From Actinomadura sp. J1-007 (lineage in GTDB: Bacteria; Actinomycetota; Actinomycetes; Streptosporangiales; Streptosporangiaceae): a DNA stretch of 64,000 nt. Below the pieces are notes generated by a model. It worked only from the letters and a program-made list of their open reading frames with translations. It was not told the DNA's origin and did not search any database. The translations under genes were made by a program, and so were the position numbers. Positions 8,829-16,944 of this stretch are shown here, piece after piece; position 1 is the stretch's first letter; every line of letters starts with the position of its first letter. The stretch is from positions 6,634,001 through 6,698,000 of the forward strand of contig NZ_WING01000001.1 in the NCBI RefSeq assembly GCF_009793335.1, written 5' to 3'.

Positions 8829-9044
8829 ATGAGAAGGCGCTCGTTCGCCGTTCTGGGGGGACTCATGATCACCACGGGCGCCCTCGTCGTGGTGGCGCCG
8901 GTGTCCACAGGAGTGGCGCCGGCGTCCGCCACGCATCCCGCCGGCCCCGCGCGGCCGATCCCGATCCGGAGCGTGACCGCGCCCGCCCCGCCCTCGCTCG
9001 GGGACGTGATGTCGCTGCCGGGCGCCGCCTCCGGCCGCACCTGA
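8829..9044 (+). CDS. Small secreted hypothetical protein
   Basis: A 71-residue protein starting at ATG 8829 after a GGGGGG stretch. It has an MRRRS basic start, a hydrophobic core (VLGGLMITTGALVVVAPV), and a likely signal-peptidase cut after the ASA of APASATHP, leaving a mature part of about 35 Pro- and Ala-rich residues. I recognise no family. The frame is open further upstream, but the signal peptide argues for this start. Coding potential is plausible rather than certain. Confidence 0.45.
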   Translation: MRRRSFAVLGGLMITTGALVVVAPVSTGVAPASATHPAGPARPIPIRSVTAPAPPSLGDVMSLPGAASGRT

Positions 9045-9088
9045 CGATCTTCCGGCGCGGAACCCTGTGCCCGGCGGGACGGGTCGCC

Positions 9089-9100
9089 TAGAGTGATCGC
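9089..9100 (+). promoter_or_regulatory. Leaderless-type -10 box for the yccF-like gene
   Basis: TAGAGT at 9089-9094 lies six bases before the GTG start at 9101, with no Shine-Dalgarno sequence. This is the geometry of a leaderless transcript starting at the initiation codon. Confidence 0.55.
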
Positions 9101-9499
9101 GTGCGCACCCTCCTGAACATCATCTGGCTCGTCCTGTCCGGCTTCTGGCTGGCCCTCGGATACGCCTTCGCCGGGATCATCTGCTGCATCCTGATCATCA
9201 CCATCCCGTTCGGCATCGCCTCGTTCCGGATCGCGGCGTTCGCCCTCTGGCCGTTCGGCCAGACCGTCGTGCGGCGCGGCGACGCCGGGCTCGCGGCGGG
9301 CCTCGGCAACGTCGTCTGGCTGATCGTCGCGGGCTGGTGGCTCGCGCTCGGGCACCTGGTCACCGGCATCGCGCTGTGCGTCACGATCATCGGCATCCCG
9401 TTCGGCATCGCCAACTTCAAGCTGATCCCCGTGTCGCTGCTGCCGCTCGGCCGCGAGATCGTCTCCACCTCGGACCCGCGCGGCTTCGGCGTCGGCTGA
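9101..9499 (+). CDS. YccF-domain inner-membrane protein
   Basis: A 132-residue protein with two copies of the YccF domain. Each copy has a long hydrophobic helix (IIWLVLSGFWLALGYAFAGI and VVWLIVAGWWLALGHLVTGI) and the signature TIPFGIASF or GIPFGIANF. It is predicted to span the membrane four times. The start is GTG with a leaderless promoter. Function is not known for the family. Confidence 0.88.
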   Translation: MRTLLNIIWLVLSGFWLALGYAFAGIICCILIITIPFGIASFRIAAFALWPFGQTVVRRGDAGLAAGLGNVVWLIVAGWWLALGHLVTGIALCVTIIGIPFGIANFKLIPVSLLPLGREIVSTSDPRGFGVG

Positions 9500-9609
9500 C
9501 CGCCCCGGCGCGGGCCGCGGACGAAGCGGACGAACGGGCCGGGGGACGGGCGGACGCGCGGAGAAGCGCGCGGAGCAAGTGCCCGCGGGGTAGAGTCGTC
9601 GCACGTCGC

Positions 9610-9625
9610 TGTGATTTTGATCACA
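9610..9625 (+). promoter_or_regulatory. CRP/GlxR-type binding site
   Basis: TGTGATTTTGATCACA has perfect TGTGA and TCACA half-sites separated by six bases. It lies about 150 bp upstream of the DUF485-actP operon. CRP-family cAMP receptors control acetate uptake genes in several bacteria, so carbon-source control of acetate import is likely. Confidence 0.75.
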
Positions 9626-9773
9626 GTCCGGCATCGGACGGGCATCGGGCCGATATCCCTTCCCGCAGGCCAACCAAGTTCTTGGTCATTCAACTTCCAC
9701 CGGCCGGTCACGTGGGGCATCGTGTCCGCCGTTCTCGGTGACACTCGCAAGAGATCGTTCGGCGGAGGTGTGT

Positions 9774-10376
9774 GTGACAACGGAGCCATCAGGGCCCGGG
9801 CCCGCCCCAGGCGGGCTCGACAACGCGGCCTACGTGCAACTCAGCCAGACCCCGGAGTTCCAGCGGCTCCGCCTGGCGTTCCGCCGCTTCGTCTTCCCCA
9901 TGACGGTGGCGTTCCTGCTGTGGTACCTGCTGTACGTCGTGCTCTCCGCGTACGCGCGCGGCTTCATGGGCACCAAGGTCGTCGGCGAGATCAACGTCGC
10001 GCTGGTCTTCGGCCTGCTTCAGTTCGTGTCGACCTTCCTCATCGCCTGGGCGTACGAGCGCTACGCGCGCCGCGGACTCGAACCGCTCGCCGCGAGCGTC
10101 CGCGACGCGATCCCCGGCCGCGCCGCCGGAGGCGCCGCTCCCGGCGCCGCCGCGACGGCGGGCGGGACCGCCGCCGTGTCCACCGAGAAGACCGCGACGC
10201 CTTCCGAGAAGACCGAGACGCCCCCCGCCGACGGGACCGCCACCGGAGCCGACGCGGGCGACGCGGGCGGGACGGGCGCCGGCGGCGCCACGCGCGCCGA
10301 GAAGACTGGCCCGGACGGCGACAAGGACGGCAAGAAGGACGACGGCGCCGCCGAGGGCGGGGAGGAGCGCGCATGA
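9774..10376 (+). CDS. DUF485 membrane protein (acetate-permease partner)
   Basis: A 200-residue protein. Residues about 15-100 form the DUF485 domain with two membrane helices (FPMTVAFLLWYLLYVVLSAY and INVALVFGLLQFVSTFLIAW). The rest is a low-complexity Ala/Gly/Thr tail ending in a highly charged Lys/Asp/Glu stretch, which is longer than usual. GTG at 9774 follows GGCGGAGG by five bases and is preferred to upstream GTG codons. DUF485 proteins such as YjcH are co-expressed with ActP, and here the stop overlaps the actP start by four bases. Confidence 0.85.
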   Translation: MTTEPSGPGPAPGGLDNAAYVQLSQTPEFQRLRLAFRRFVFPMTVAFLLWYLLYVVLSAYARGFMGTKVVGEINVALVFGLLQFVSTFLIAWAYERYARRGLEPLAASVRDAIPGRAAGGAAPGAAATAGGTAAVSTEKTATPSEKTETPPADGTATGADAGDAGGTGAGGATRAEKTGPDGDKDGKKDDGAAEGGEERA

Positions 10377-12031
10377 CCGCCCACACGCTGGCCGCGCCGG
10401 TGCTCGCGGCCTCCGACAACGAGCACCGGACGTTCTCCCTGATCCTGTTCGCCGTCTTCGTGGCGATCACGCTCTACATCACGCTCTGGGCGTCCCGGCA
10501 GAACAAGACCGCCGCCGACTACTACGCGGGCGGCCGGCAGTTCTCCGCGATGCAGAACGGCCTCGCGATCGGCGGCGACTACATGTCGGCCGCGTCGTTC
10601 CTCGGCATCGCGGGCATGTTCGCGCTGTCGGGGTACGACGGGTTCCTGTACTCGATCGGCTTCCTCGTCGCGTGGCTCGTGGCGCTGCTGCTGGTCGCCG
10701 AGCTGCTGCGCAACTCGGGCCGCTTCACGATGGCGGACGTGCTGGCGTTCCGGATGCGGCAGCGGCCCGTGCGCGCCGCCGCCGGGATCTCCACCATCGT
10801 CGTGTCGATCTTCTACCTGCTGGCGCAGATGGTCGGCGCGGGCGCGCTGGTGTCGCTGCTGCTCGGCGTCTCGGGCGAGGCCGCCAAGATCTGGACGATC
10901 GTCGTCGTCGGCGCGCTGATGATCTTCTACGTGACGGTCGGCGGCATGAAGGGCACGACCTGGGTCCAGATCGTCAAGGCCGTCATGCTGATGACCGGCG
11001 CGCTCGTCATGACGGTCTGGGTGCTGTCCAAGTACAGCTTCAACCTCTCGACGCTGCTCGGCGCCGCCGCCGACGCGAGCGGCAAGGGCCACGCGTTCCT
11101 GGAGCCGGGCCTGAAGTACGGCGCGACCGACATGTGGTCCAAGCTCGACCTGCTGTCGCTCGGCCTCGCGCTCGTCCTCGGCACCGCCGGGCTCCCGCAC
11201 ATCCTCATCCGCTTCTACACCGTGCCGAACTCGCGCGCCGCCCGCTCGTCGGTCAACTGGGCGATCGGCATCATCGGCGTGTTCTACCTGATGACGCTCG
11301 TCATCGGGTTCGGCGCGGCGGCGCTGGTCGGCGGCAAGGCGATCGCGGCGCAGGACAAGGGCGGCAACACCGCGGCCGTCCAGCTCGCCGAGAACCTCGG
11401 CGGCGGCAGCGGCTCGACGGGCGGCGCGGTGTTCCTGGCGGTGATCGCGGCGGTCGCGTTCGCGACGATCCTCGCGGTGGTCGCCGGGCTCACCCTCGCG
11501 TCGTCGTCCTCGTTCTCCCACGACCTGTTCGCGAACGTGTTCCGGCGCGGCAAGGCGTCCGAGCGCGACGAGGTGCGGATGGCGCGGATCTCGGCCGTCG
11601 TCATCGGCGCCGTCGCGATCGTGCTGTCCATCTTCGCGCGCGGGCTGAACGTGGCGTTCCTCGTCGCGCTGGCGTTCGCGGTCGCGGCGTCGGCGAACCT
11701 GCCGACGCTGCTGTTCTCGCTGTTCTGGAAGCGGTTCAACACCAGCGGCGCCGTGGCGGGCATCTACGGCGGCCTCGTCTCCGCGGTCGGGGTCGTCCTG
11801 CTCAGCCCGATCTGCTGGGGCGGCAAGTCCGACACCATCCCCAAGGGCAACGTGGACGCGCTGTTCAGCGAGACGACCGTCGCGCCGATCCCGCTCCAGA
11901 ACCCCGGGCTCATCTCGATCCCGATCGGGTTCCTGTGCGCGTACCTCGGGACCGTCCTGTCGAAGGAGCGCACCGCCGAGAAGTACGCCGAGCTGGAGGT
12001 CCGCGCGCTGACGGGCGAAGGGGCGCACTGA
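10373..12031 (+). CDS. actP: Cation/acetate symporter
   Basis: A 552-residue sodium:solute symporter of the ActP (YjcG) branch. It imports acetate and possibly other short monocarboxylates with a cation. Thirteen or so hydrophobic helices span the sequence. The family signature region SASDYYAGGR-like appears as AADYYAGGRQFSAMQNGLAI, followed by GGDYMSAASFLGIAG. The central GTAGLPHILIRFYTVPN segment is highly conserved in ActP. The ATG overlaps the DUF485 gene, and the CRP-type site at 9610-9625 probably governs both. Confidence 0.93.
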   Translation: MTAHTLAAPVLAASDNEHRTFSLILFAVFVAITLYITLWASRQNKTAADYYAGGRQFSAMQNGLAIGGDYMSAASFLGIAGMFALSGYDGFLYSIGFLVAWLVALLLVAELLRNSGRFTMADVLAFRMRQRPVRAAAGISTIVVSIFYLLAQMVGAGALVSLLLGVSGEAAKIWTIVVVGALMIFYVTVGGMKGTTWVQIVKAVMLMTGALVMTVWVLSKYSFNLSTLLGAAADASGKGHAFLEPGLKYGATDMWSKLDLLSLGLALVLGTAGLPHILIRFYTVPNSRAARSSVNWAIGIIGVFYLMTLVIGFGAAALVGGKAIAAQDKGGNTAAVQLAENLGGGSGSTGGAVFLAVIAAVAFATILAVVAGLTLASSSSFSHDLFANVFRRGKASERDEVRMARISAVVIGAVAIVLSIFARGLNVAFLVALAFAVAASANLPTLLFSLFWKRFNTSGAVAGIYGGLVSAVGVVLLSPICWGGKSDTIPKGNVDALFSETTVAPIPLQNPGLISIPIGFLCAYLGTVLSKERTAEKYAELEVRALTGEGAH

Positions 12032-12114
12032 CCCGAGGGCGCCGCCGAGCGCGGGCGTGACGAAAGCCGCGCGGAAAGCCGCGCGGCCAGTACGGGCAAG
12101 GCGCTTGACGCTCC

Positions 12115-12165
12115 GATCACCTCCGGGACAGGGTGTGGCTGAACCCTCACCCCCCGGAGGTGATC
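12115..12165 (+). promoter_or_regulatory. Hairpin masking a perfect Shine-Dalgarno sequence
   Basis: GATCACCTCCGGG at 12115-12127 and CCCGGAGGTGATC at 12153-12165 are perfect 13-bp inverted repeats. The right arm is the extended Shine-Dalgarno sequence (GGAGGTGATC, fully complementary to the 16S rRNA 3' end) of the metallophosphoesterase gene, two bases before its GTG. The 25-base loop contains a further AGGGT/ACCCT stem. If transcribed, the left arm would mimic the 16S anti-SD and shut the ribosome site. A DNA operator role is the alternative. A TTGACG at 12105-12110 is a possible -35, which would instead put the left arm at or above the transcription start. Confidence 0.6.
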
Positions 12166-12166
12166 T

Positions 12167-13708
12167 GTGTCCGCCGACGAAGCGGTGGCGCCGCAGCGGG
12201 AGCTGGTCAACTCGCGTACGTCGGAGGCGGGCGCGGGCTGGGCCTGCCAGCGGCCCGGCACGTTCAACGAACTGCTCCCCGAGCGGGTGCGGCCGCTGTC
12301 GTGGTGGCGTCCGACGGTCCTGTGGCGCTCGCGCAACGACGTCGTGGCGCGCCTGTTCGGCGACCCGTCCGACGAGATCCGCCGCCGCTGCGTGACGGCG
12401 CTCGGCGAACGGGGCACGCCCGCCGCGTTCACGATGCACCGCTCGGCGCCGGAGTTCTCGTTCGCGCTGCTCGGCGACACGGGGGAGGGCGACAGGTCGC
12501 AGTACGCGGTGGTGCCGCCGCTGCTGCGCGCCGCCGCCGGCACCGACTTCATGGTCATCGCCAGCGACGTGATCTACCCGACGGGCGAGGCGGCCGACTA
12601 CACCGCCAAGTTCTTCCGCCCGTACAAGGACTACCCGGCCCCGATCTACGCGATCCCCGGCAACCACGACTGGTACGACGGGCTGCGCGGGTTCCTGCGC
12701 GTGTTCTGCGACCTCGACCTGGACTGCGAGCCGCCGCCCTGGCGCGGCCCGCTCGGCCTGGTCGCCCGGCTGTTCTGGCGGATGCCCGGCAAGGTGGACG
12801 AGGCGGAGATCGCGGACGCGCGCGCACGCTACCGGGGGACGGCCGCGCAGCGCGGCGTCCAGCCCGGCCCGTATTGGGCGATCGACACGCCGAGCCTGCG
12901 CGTCGTCGGCATCGACACCGGGATCACCGGCGGCATCGACCGCGACCAGGCGGCGTGGCTGCGCGAGGTGTCGGCCGGCCCGAAGCCGAAGATGCTCATC
13001 ACCGGCAAGCCGCTGCGCGTGGACGACGACCGCCGTCCGGGCGCGATCGAGGGCGAGGGCGCGACGGTCGACGAGATCGTCCAGGACCCGCGGCACAACT
13101 ACGTCGCCGCGGTCGGCGGCGACATCCACAACTACCAGCGCTACCCGGTGCGGCTGGTCGACGGCCGCACGATCCAGTACATCGTGTCGGGCGGCGGCGG
13201 CGCGTTCATGCACGCGACCCACGTCATCCCGAAGACGCGGGTGGTGGAGGAGGACGCGTTCCGCTGCTATCCGCTGCGCGGCGACTCGCTGTCGCGCTAC
13301 AGCCAGCTGTACGGGCGGTGGACGCGGCTGCCGAAGCTGTTCGAGCTCACGCCGGAGGAGGCGACGGCCGCCGTCGAGTACCGCCTCGGCATCAGCCCGG
13401 GGCGCGGGTACGACGGGGTGGAGCCGTCGCGGCGGGCGCGTTTCGTCGCGTCCGTGCTCGGCGTCCCCTGGGGGCAGCGGCGGCGGCACCGTTTCCTCCG
13501 GCTTCCGGTGCGCGCGCTGCCGCAGCGGTTCCGTTCCGAACTGGCCGACTGGGACCGTCCGCCGTTCTTCAAGAGCTTCCTGCGCGTCGAGGTGACGGAG
13601 AGCGAACTGCGCATCCGCTGCTTCGCCGCGACCGGCTGCGGCGACCACGAGGAGAGCCCTCCGATCGAGGACGAAGTGGTGATCCCCTTGCAGCAGAAGA
13701 GGAACTAG
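12167..13708 (+). CDS. Calcineurin-like metallophosphoesterase
   Basis: A 513-residue protein with the metallophosphoesterase core in the order expected: LLGDTGEGD at about 101-109, IASDVIYPTGE, PGNHDWYDG at about 164-172, and GGDIHNYQRYPV at about 317-328, supplying Asp, Asn and His metal ligands. The N-terminal 90 residues and C-terminal 150 are outside the catalytic core; neither shows a signal peptide, so it is likely cytoplasmic. Start is GTG behind an unusually strong SD that is locked in a hairpin. The substrate is unknown. It stands alone between actP and the DUF4234 gene. Confidence 0.82.
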   Translation: MSADEAVAPQRELVNSRTSEAGAGWACQRPGTFNELLPERVRPLSWWRPTVLWRSRNDVVARLFGDPSDEIRRRCVTALGERGTPAAFTMHRSAPEFSFALLGDTGEGDRSQYAVVPPLLRAAAGTDFMVIASDVIYPTGEAADYTAKFFRPYKDYPAPIYAIPGNHDWYDGLRGFLRVFCDLDLDCEPPPWRGPLGLVARLFWRMPGKVDEAEIADARARYRGTAAQRGVQPGPYWAIDTPSLRVVGIDTGITGGIDRDQAAWLREVSAGPKPKMLITGKPLRVDDDRRPGAIEGEGATVDEIVQDPRHNYVAAVGGDIHNYQRYPVRLVDGRTIQYIVSGGGGAFMHATHVIPKTRVVEEDAFRCYPLRGDSLSRYSQLYGRWTRLPKLFELTPEEATAAVEYRLGISPGRGYDGVEPSRRARFVASVLGVPWGQRRRHRFLRLPVRALPQRFRSELADWDRPPFFKSFLRVEVTESELRIRCFAATGCGDHEESPPIEDEVVIPLQQKRN

Positions 13709-13867
13709 GTCTCATATCGGAGAACTTTGCACGATTAAGCTCTAAACAGCCTGATTTCTCCGTCATCGCGTCGGCTCGTGTCGTACAGTCTTGGCTTCCA
13801 TCACGGGTGACCGGTAACAGCGGACGGTCGGCCGAACCTGACCGCGTCCACAGGAGTACAGACTCGA

Positions 13868-14380
13868 ATGAGCTACCCCCAGCAAGGCCAGAGCCAGCCC
13901 TACCAGCAGCAGCAGCCGCAGCAGGGCGGCTACGCGCCCGCGCAGGTGCCGCAGCAGCGCCAGGCCCCGGTCGCCGCCGGAGCGGGCAACAACATGAAGC
14001 GGCGCAACCCCGTGGGCGCCTGGCTCGGCCTGCCGATGATCACGCTCGGCATCTACGGGCTGGTCTGGATGTACAAGGTCCACGCCGAGCTCTACGACTA
14101 CGACCGCCGTACGGGCGACGCGGCCACCAACGCGCTGCTGTCCATGATCTTCGGCTTCTGCACGCTCGGCATCTGGCCGCTGGTGATGTGGGTCAAGCTC
14201 GCCGGCCGCATCGCCCAGGCCCAGCGCGCCGCCGGCCTGCCCGCCTCGTGCAGCGGCGGCGTCGGCTTCATCCTCGGCATCTTCGGCTTCGGCGTCCTGT
14301 ACTACCAGCTCCAGCTCAACAAGATCGTCGACCGCTACGGCGACACCCCGGCCGGCCAGCAGGTCTCCCTGGTCGCCTGA
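13868..14380 (+). CDS. DUF4234 membrane protein
   Basis: A 170-residue protein. The first 45 residues are Gln/Pro/Tyr-rich and probably disordered. The rest is a DUF4234 domain with NPVGAWLGLPMITLGIYGLVWMYKV as the first membrane helix, then two further hydrophobic segments (IFGFCTLGIWPLVMWV and GFILGIFGFGVLYYQLQLN). SD AGGAG precedes the ATG. The role of this family, common in actinobacteria, is unknown. Confidence 0.85.
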   Translation: MSYPQQGQSQPYQQQQPQQGGYAPAQVPQQRQAPVAAGAGNNMKRRNPVGAWLGLPMITLGIYGLVWMYKVHAELYDYDRRTGDAATNALLSMIFGFCTLGIWPLVMWVKLAGRIAQAQRAAGLPASCSGGVGFILGIFGFGVLYYQLQLNKIVDRYGDTPAGQQVSLVA

Positions 14381-14488
14381 TCCCGCACGTCCCCGGACCC
14401 CTCCGCGCCCGCGCGCCGGAGGGGTCCGCCGTACCGGCCCTCCGAGCGGGACCGTCATGGCCGTCATGCCGGACGGCGCCGTTGTGCG

Positions 14489-14720
14489 GGTCCGCCGGGC
14501 GCGTCCGTGCGGCCGGTCCGCCAGGCGATCCTCCGGGCGGGGCCGTGGTGCCGGTCCGCCGGGCGATGCCGCCGGGCGGCCGCGGCGTGGGTCCGCCGGG
14601 CGCGTCCGTGCGTCCGGTCCGCAGGGTGCCCGTCCGCCGGGCGGTGCCGCCGGGCGGCCGTTGTGCGGGTCCGCCGGGCGTGGCCGTGCGGCCGGTCCGG
14701 GGTGCCGGTCCGCTGGGCGG
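14489..14720. repeat. Degenerate 13-bp tandem array (intergenic)
   Basis: The gap between the DUF4234 gene and the polymerase-like gene is filled by about 18 imperfect copies of a unit close to GGTCCGCCGGGCG, with occasional 11-, 12- or 15-base copies. The least altered copies begin at 14489, 14551 and 14588. All three frames on both strands stay open over much of it, so apparent ORFs here are artefacts. It resembles the 16-bp and 27/28-bp arrays elsewhere in the window in style but not in sequence. Confidence 0.75.
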
Positions 14721-14747
14721 CGCGGGGGAAATGTCGGAGGGCTCGGC

Positions 14748-14759
14748 CAGAATGGGCGG
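14748..14759 (+). promoter_or_regulatory. Leaderless-type -10 box for the polymerase-like gene
   Basis: CAGAAT at 14748-14753 is six bases before the GTG at 14760, with no SD. It lies just after the 13-bp array. Confidence 0.4.
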
Positions 14760-16460
14760 GTGAGGATCGTGGTGGCCGTCGGACCGGGCGGCGGGGGGAC
14801 GCTGCGTCCGTTCGCCGCCGACGGCACGCCCGCCGGGCCCGCCGAGACCGTTCCCGACCTGGTCGCGGCCATCGCCGCCCGAGAGCCCGCGGGGACGGTC
14901 GGGGGCGGCGAGGGGCCGCGGTGGGTGTGGTCGTCCACGGCCCGGCTCTACCCGCGCCTGCTGCGCGCGGGCGTACGGATCGGACGCTGCCACGACCTCG
15001 AACTCGTCGAGAACCTCCTGCTCGGCCACGCGGGACGTTACGGCGAGCCCCGTTCCGTACGGGCCGCGTGGGCGAGGCTGCGCGGCGAGCCCGTTCCGGC
15101 CGACCCGCCGCCCGCGCAGGAGGCCCCGCCGCAGGGGTCGCTGTTCGACGCCGGAACGAGCGGCGACGAGTCCTCCGCCGAACGCGAGGACATCGAACGG
15201 ATCGTCGCCGTGCACGACGAGCAGCGGCGGCGCATCGCGGAGCTCGACGGGTTCGCGCTGCTCGCCGCCGCCGAGTCCGCGGGCGCGCTCGTCGCCGCGG
15301 AGATGAGCCACGACGGGCTGCCCTGGTCGGCCGCCGAGCACGACGCGCTGCTCACCGACCTCCTCGGCCCGCGCCCGTCCGGCGGGCTGCGCCCGCGCAG
15401 GCTCCAGGACCTCGCCGACCGCATCGGCGCGGCGTTCGGCCCGCGCAACCACGTCAACCCCGACTCGCCCGCGCAGGTGCTCAAGGCGTTCGCGGCCGCG
15501 GGCCTGTCGATCGCGTCCACGCGCGCGCACGTGCTGAAGGCGGTCGACCACCCGGCCGTTCCGCTGCTCCTGGAGTACAAGGAGCTGTCGCGCCTGCACA
15601 TGGCGCACGGCTGGGCGTGGCTCGACACGTGGGTGCGCGGCGGGCGGTTCCGGCCCGAGTACGTCGTCGGCGGCGTCGTGTCGGGACGCTGGGCGACCAA
15701 CGGCGGCGGCGCGCTCCAGATCCCGCGCGTCCTGCGCAAGGCCGTGGTCGCCGATCCCGGTTGGGTCCTCGTCGTCGCCGACGCCGCCCAGCTCGAACCG
15801 CGCGTCCTCGCCGCGCTCGCGGGCGACCGGGCGTTCGCCGACGCCGCCGCGCACGGCGACCTCTACGCGGCGCTGTCCGACGCGTTCGGCGCGAGCCCCG
15901 GCGCCGAGGGGCTGAGCGCCCGCGACAAGGCCAAGCTCGCGCTGCTCTCCGCGATGTACGGCGGTGGAACGGGCGAGGCCGTGCAGCTCCTCGCCGTCCT
16001 CAAGAACCGCTTCCCCGACGCGTTCGACTACGTCGAGGCCGCCGCGCGCGCGGGGGAGCGCGGCCGGCTCGTGCGCTCGCGCCTCGGCCGCACGTGCCCG
16101 CCGCCGTCGGACGACTGGCGCCGGCTGACGTCCACGGCCGACGGCCCCGACCGCTCGGCGGCGGGCCAGGCGCTGCGCAGCCGGGGCCGCTTCACCCGCA
16201 ACTTCGTCGTCCAGGCGACCGCCGCCGACTGGGCCCTCGCCCTGATCGCGACGCTGCGGCACCGCCTGGCCGCCCCGTCCCACCTGGTGTTCTTCCAGCA
16301 CGACGAGGTCATCGTGCACGCCCCCGCGGACCTCGCCGACCAGGCCGTCGCCGCGATCCACGCGTCCGCCGAGGAGGCCGGGCGCCTGCTGTTCGGCGCG
16401 ACGCCGGTCGTGTTCCCCATGGAGACCGCGACCGTCCACCGCTACGCCGACGCGAAGTGA
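14760..16460 (+). CDS. DNA polymerase I-like protein (bifunctional 3'-5' exonuclease/polymerase type)
   Basis: A 566-residue family-A polymerase-like protein common in actinobacteria beside the normal PolA. Polymerase motif A is VADAAQLEPRVLAALAGD at about 337-354, motif B RDKAKLALLSAMYGGGTGEA at about 387-406, and motif C FFQHDEVIVHAPADL at about 511-525. The N-terminal 200 residues occupy the place of the exonuclease domain but I see no clear DEDD acidic set. Motif A lacks the usual Tyr/Ser-Gln-Ile-Glu spelling (here AAQLEPR). No 5' nuclease domain is present. The start is chosen from the leaderless promoter geometry; upstream sequence is the repeat array. Confidence 0.85.
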   Translation: MRIVVAVGPGGGGTLRPFAADGTPAGPAETVPDLVAAIAAREPAGTVGGGEGPRWVWSSTARLYPRLLRAGVRIGRCHDLELVENLLLGHAGRYGEPRSVRAAWARLRGEPVPADPPPAQEAPPQGSLFDAGTSGDESSAEREDIERIVAVHDEQRRRIAELDGFALLAAAESAGALVAAEMSHDGLPWSAAEHDALLTDLLGPRPSGGLRPRRLQDLADRIGAAFGPRNHVNPDSPAQVLKAFAAAGLSIASTRAHVLKAVDHPAVPLLLEYKELSRLHMAHGWAWLDTWVRGGRFRPEYVVGGVVSGRWATNGGGALQIPRVLRKAVVADPGWVLVVADAAQLEPRVLAALAGDRAFADAAAHGDLYAALSDAFGASPGAEGLSARDKAKLALLSAMYGGGTGEAVQLLAVLKNRFPDAFDYVEAAARAGERGRLVRSRLGRTCPPPSDDWRRLTSTADGPDRSAAGQALRSRGRFTRNFVVQATAADWALALIATLRHRLAAPSHLVFFQHDEVIVHAPADLADQAVAAIHASAEEAGRLLFGATPVVFPMETATVHRYADAK

Positions 16461-16467
16461 GGGCCCC

Positions 16468-16851
16468 ATGCCGTCCTACACGGTGCTCATCGAGATCCGC
16501 TACGCGGGCGGCCAGCGCGACGAGCAGGACGAGGCGCGCCGCGTCCTCGCCGGGGCCGTCCCGGCCGCGCTGACGCCCGGGCCCGGCGGCACCGTCATCC
16601 TCAGCGCCGTCCTCGACGCAGACGGCCCGCTCGCCGCGCTCACCGCCCTCGACGAGCACCTCCAGCGGGCGCTGATGTCCACGGGACTGTTCGAGGAGTT
16701 CGACGTGTCCGGCCGCATCCTGCACGTCGCACCGCAGCACGCCGCCGAACGCGTCTTCGCGTGGACGACCGACTACCCGTTCTCCCGCACGCCCAAGCCC
16801 CCGCACCCCCGCGGCGTTATCCACAGGCTTAGGAACGGCTTGCGCCGCTGA
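16468..16851 (+). CDS. Hypothetical protein
   Basis: A 127-residue soluble protein beginning MPSYTVLIEIRYAGG, seven bases after the polymerase-like gene and probably in its operon. It looks like a small alpha/beta protein with a basic Pro/Arg tail (RTPKPPHPRGVIHRLRNGLRR). I recognise no domain. Codon use is ordinary for the window. Confidence 0.6.
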   Translation: MPSYTVLIEIRYAGGQRDEQDEARRVLAGAVPAALTPGPGGTVILSAVLDADGPLAALTALDEHLQRALMSTGLFEEFDVSGRILHVAPQHAAERVFAWTTDYPFSRTPKPPHPRGVIHRLRNGLRR

Positions 16852-16944
16852 CCCGCCGGGCCGGAACATCGAGGGGTGGTGATCGCGCGCCGTGACGAGA
16901 GGAGCACGCCATGCACGCGAGTCGGCGCCGTCGGCGGAGGGTGT

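Noticed and set aside
9738-9773. Earlier start codons for the DUF485 protein
   Set aside because: The SD GGCGGAGG is best placed for GTG 9774; earlier codons lie before or inside it.
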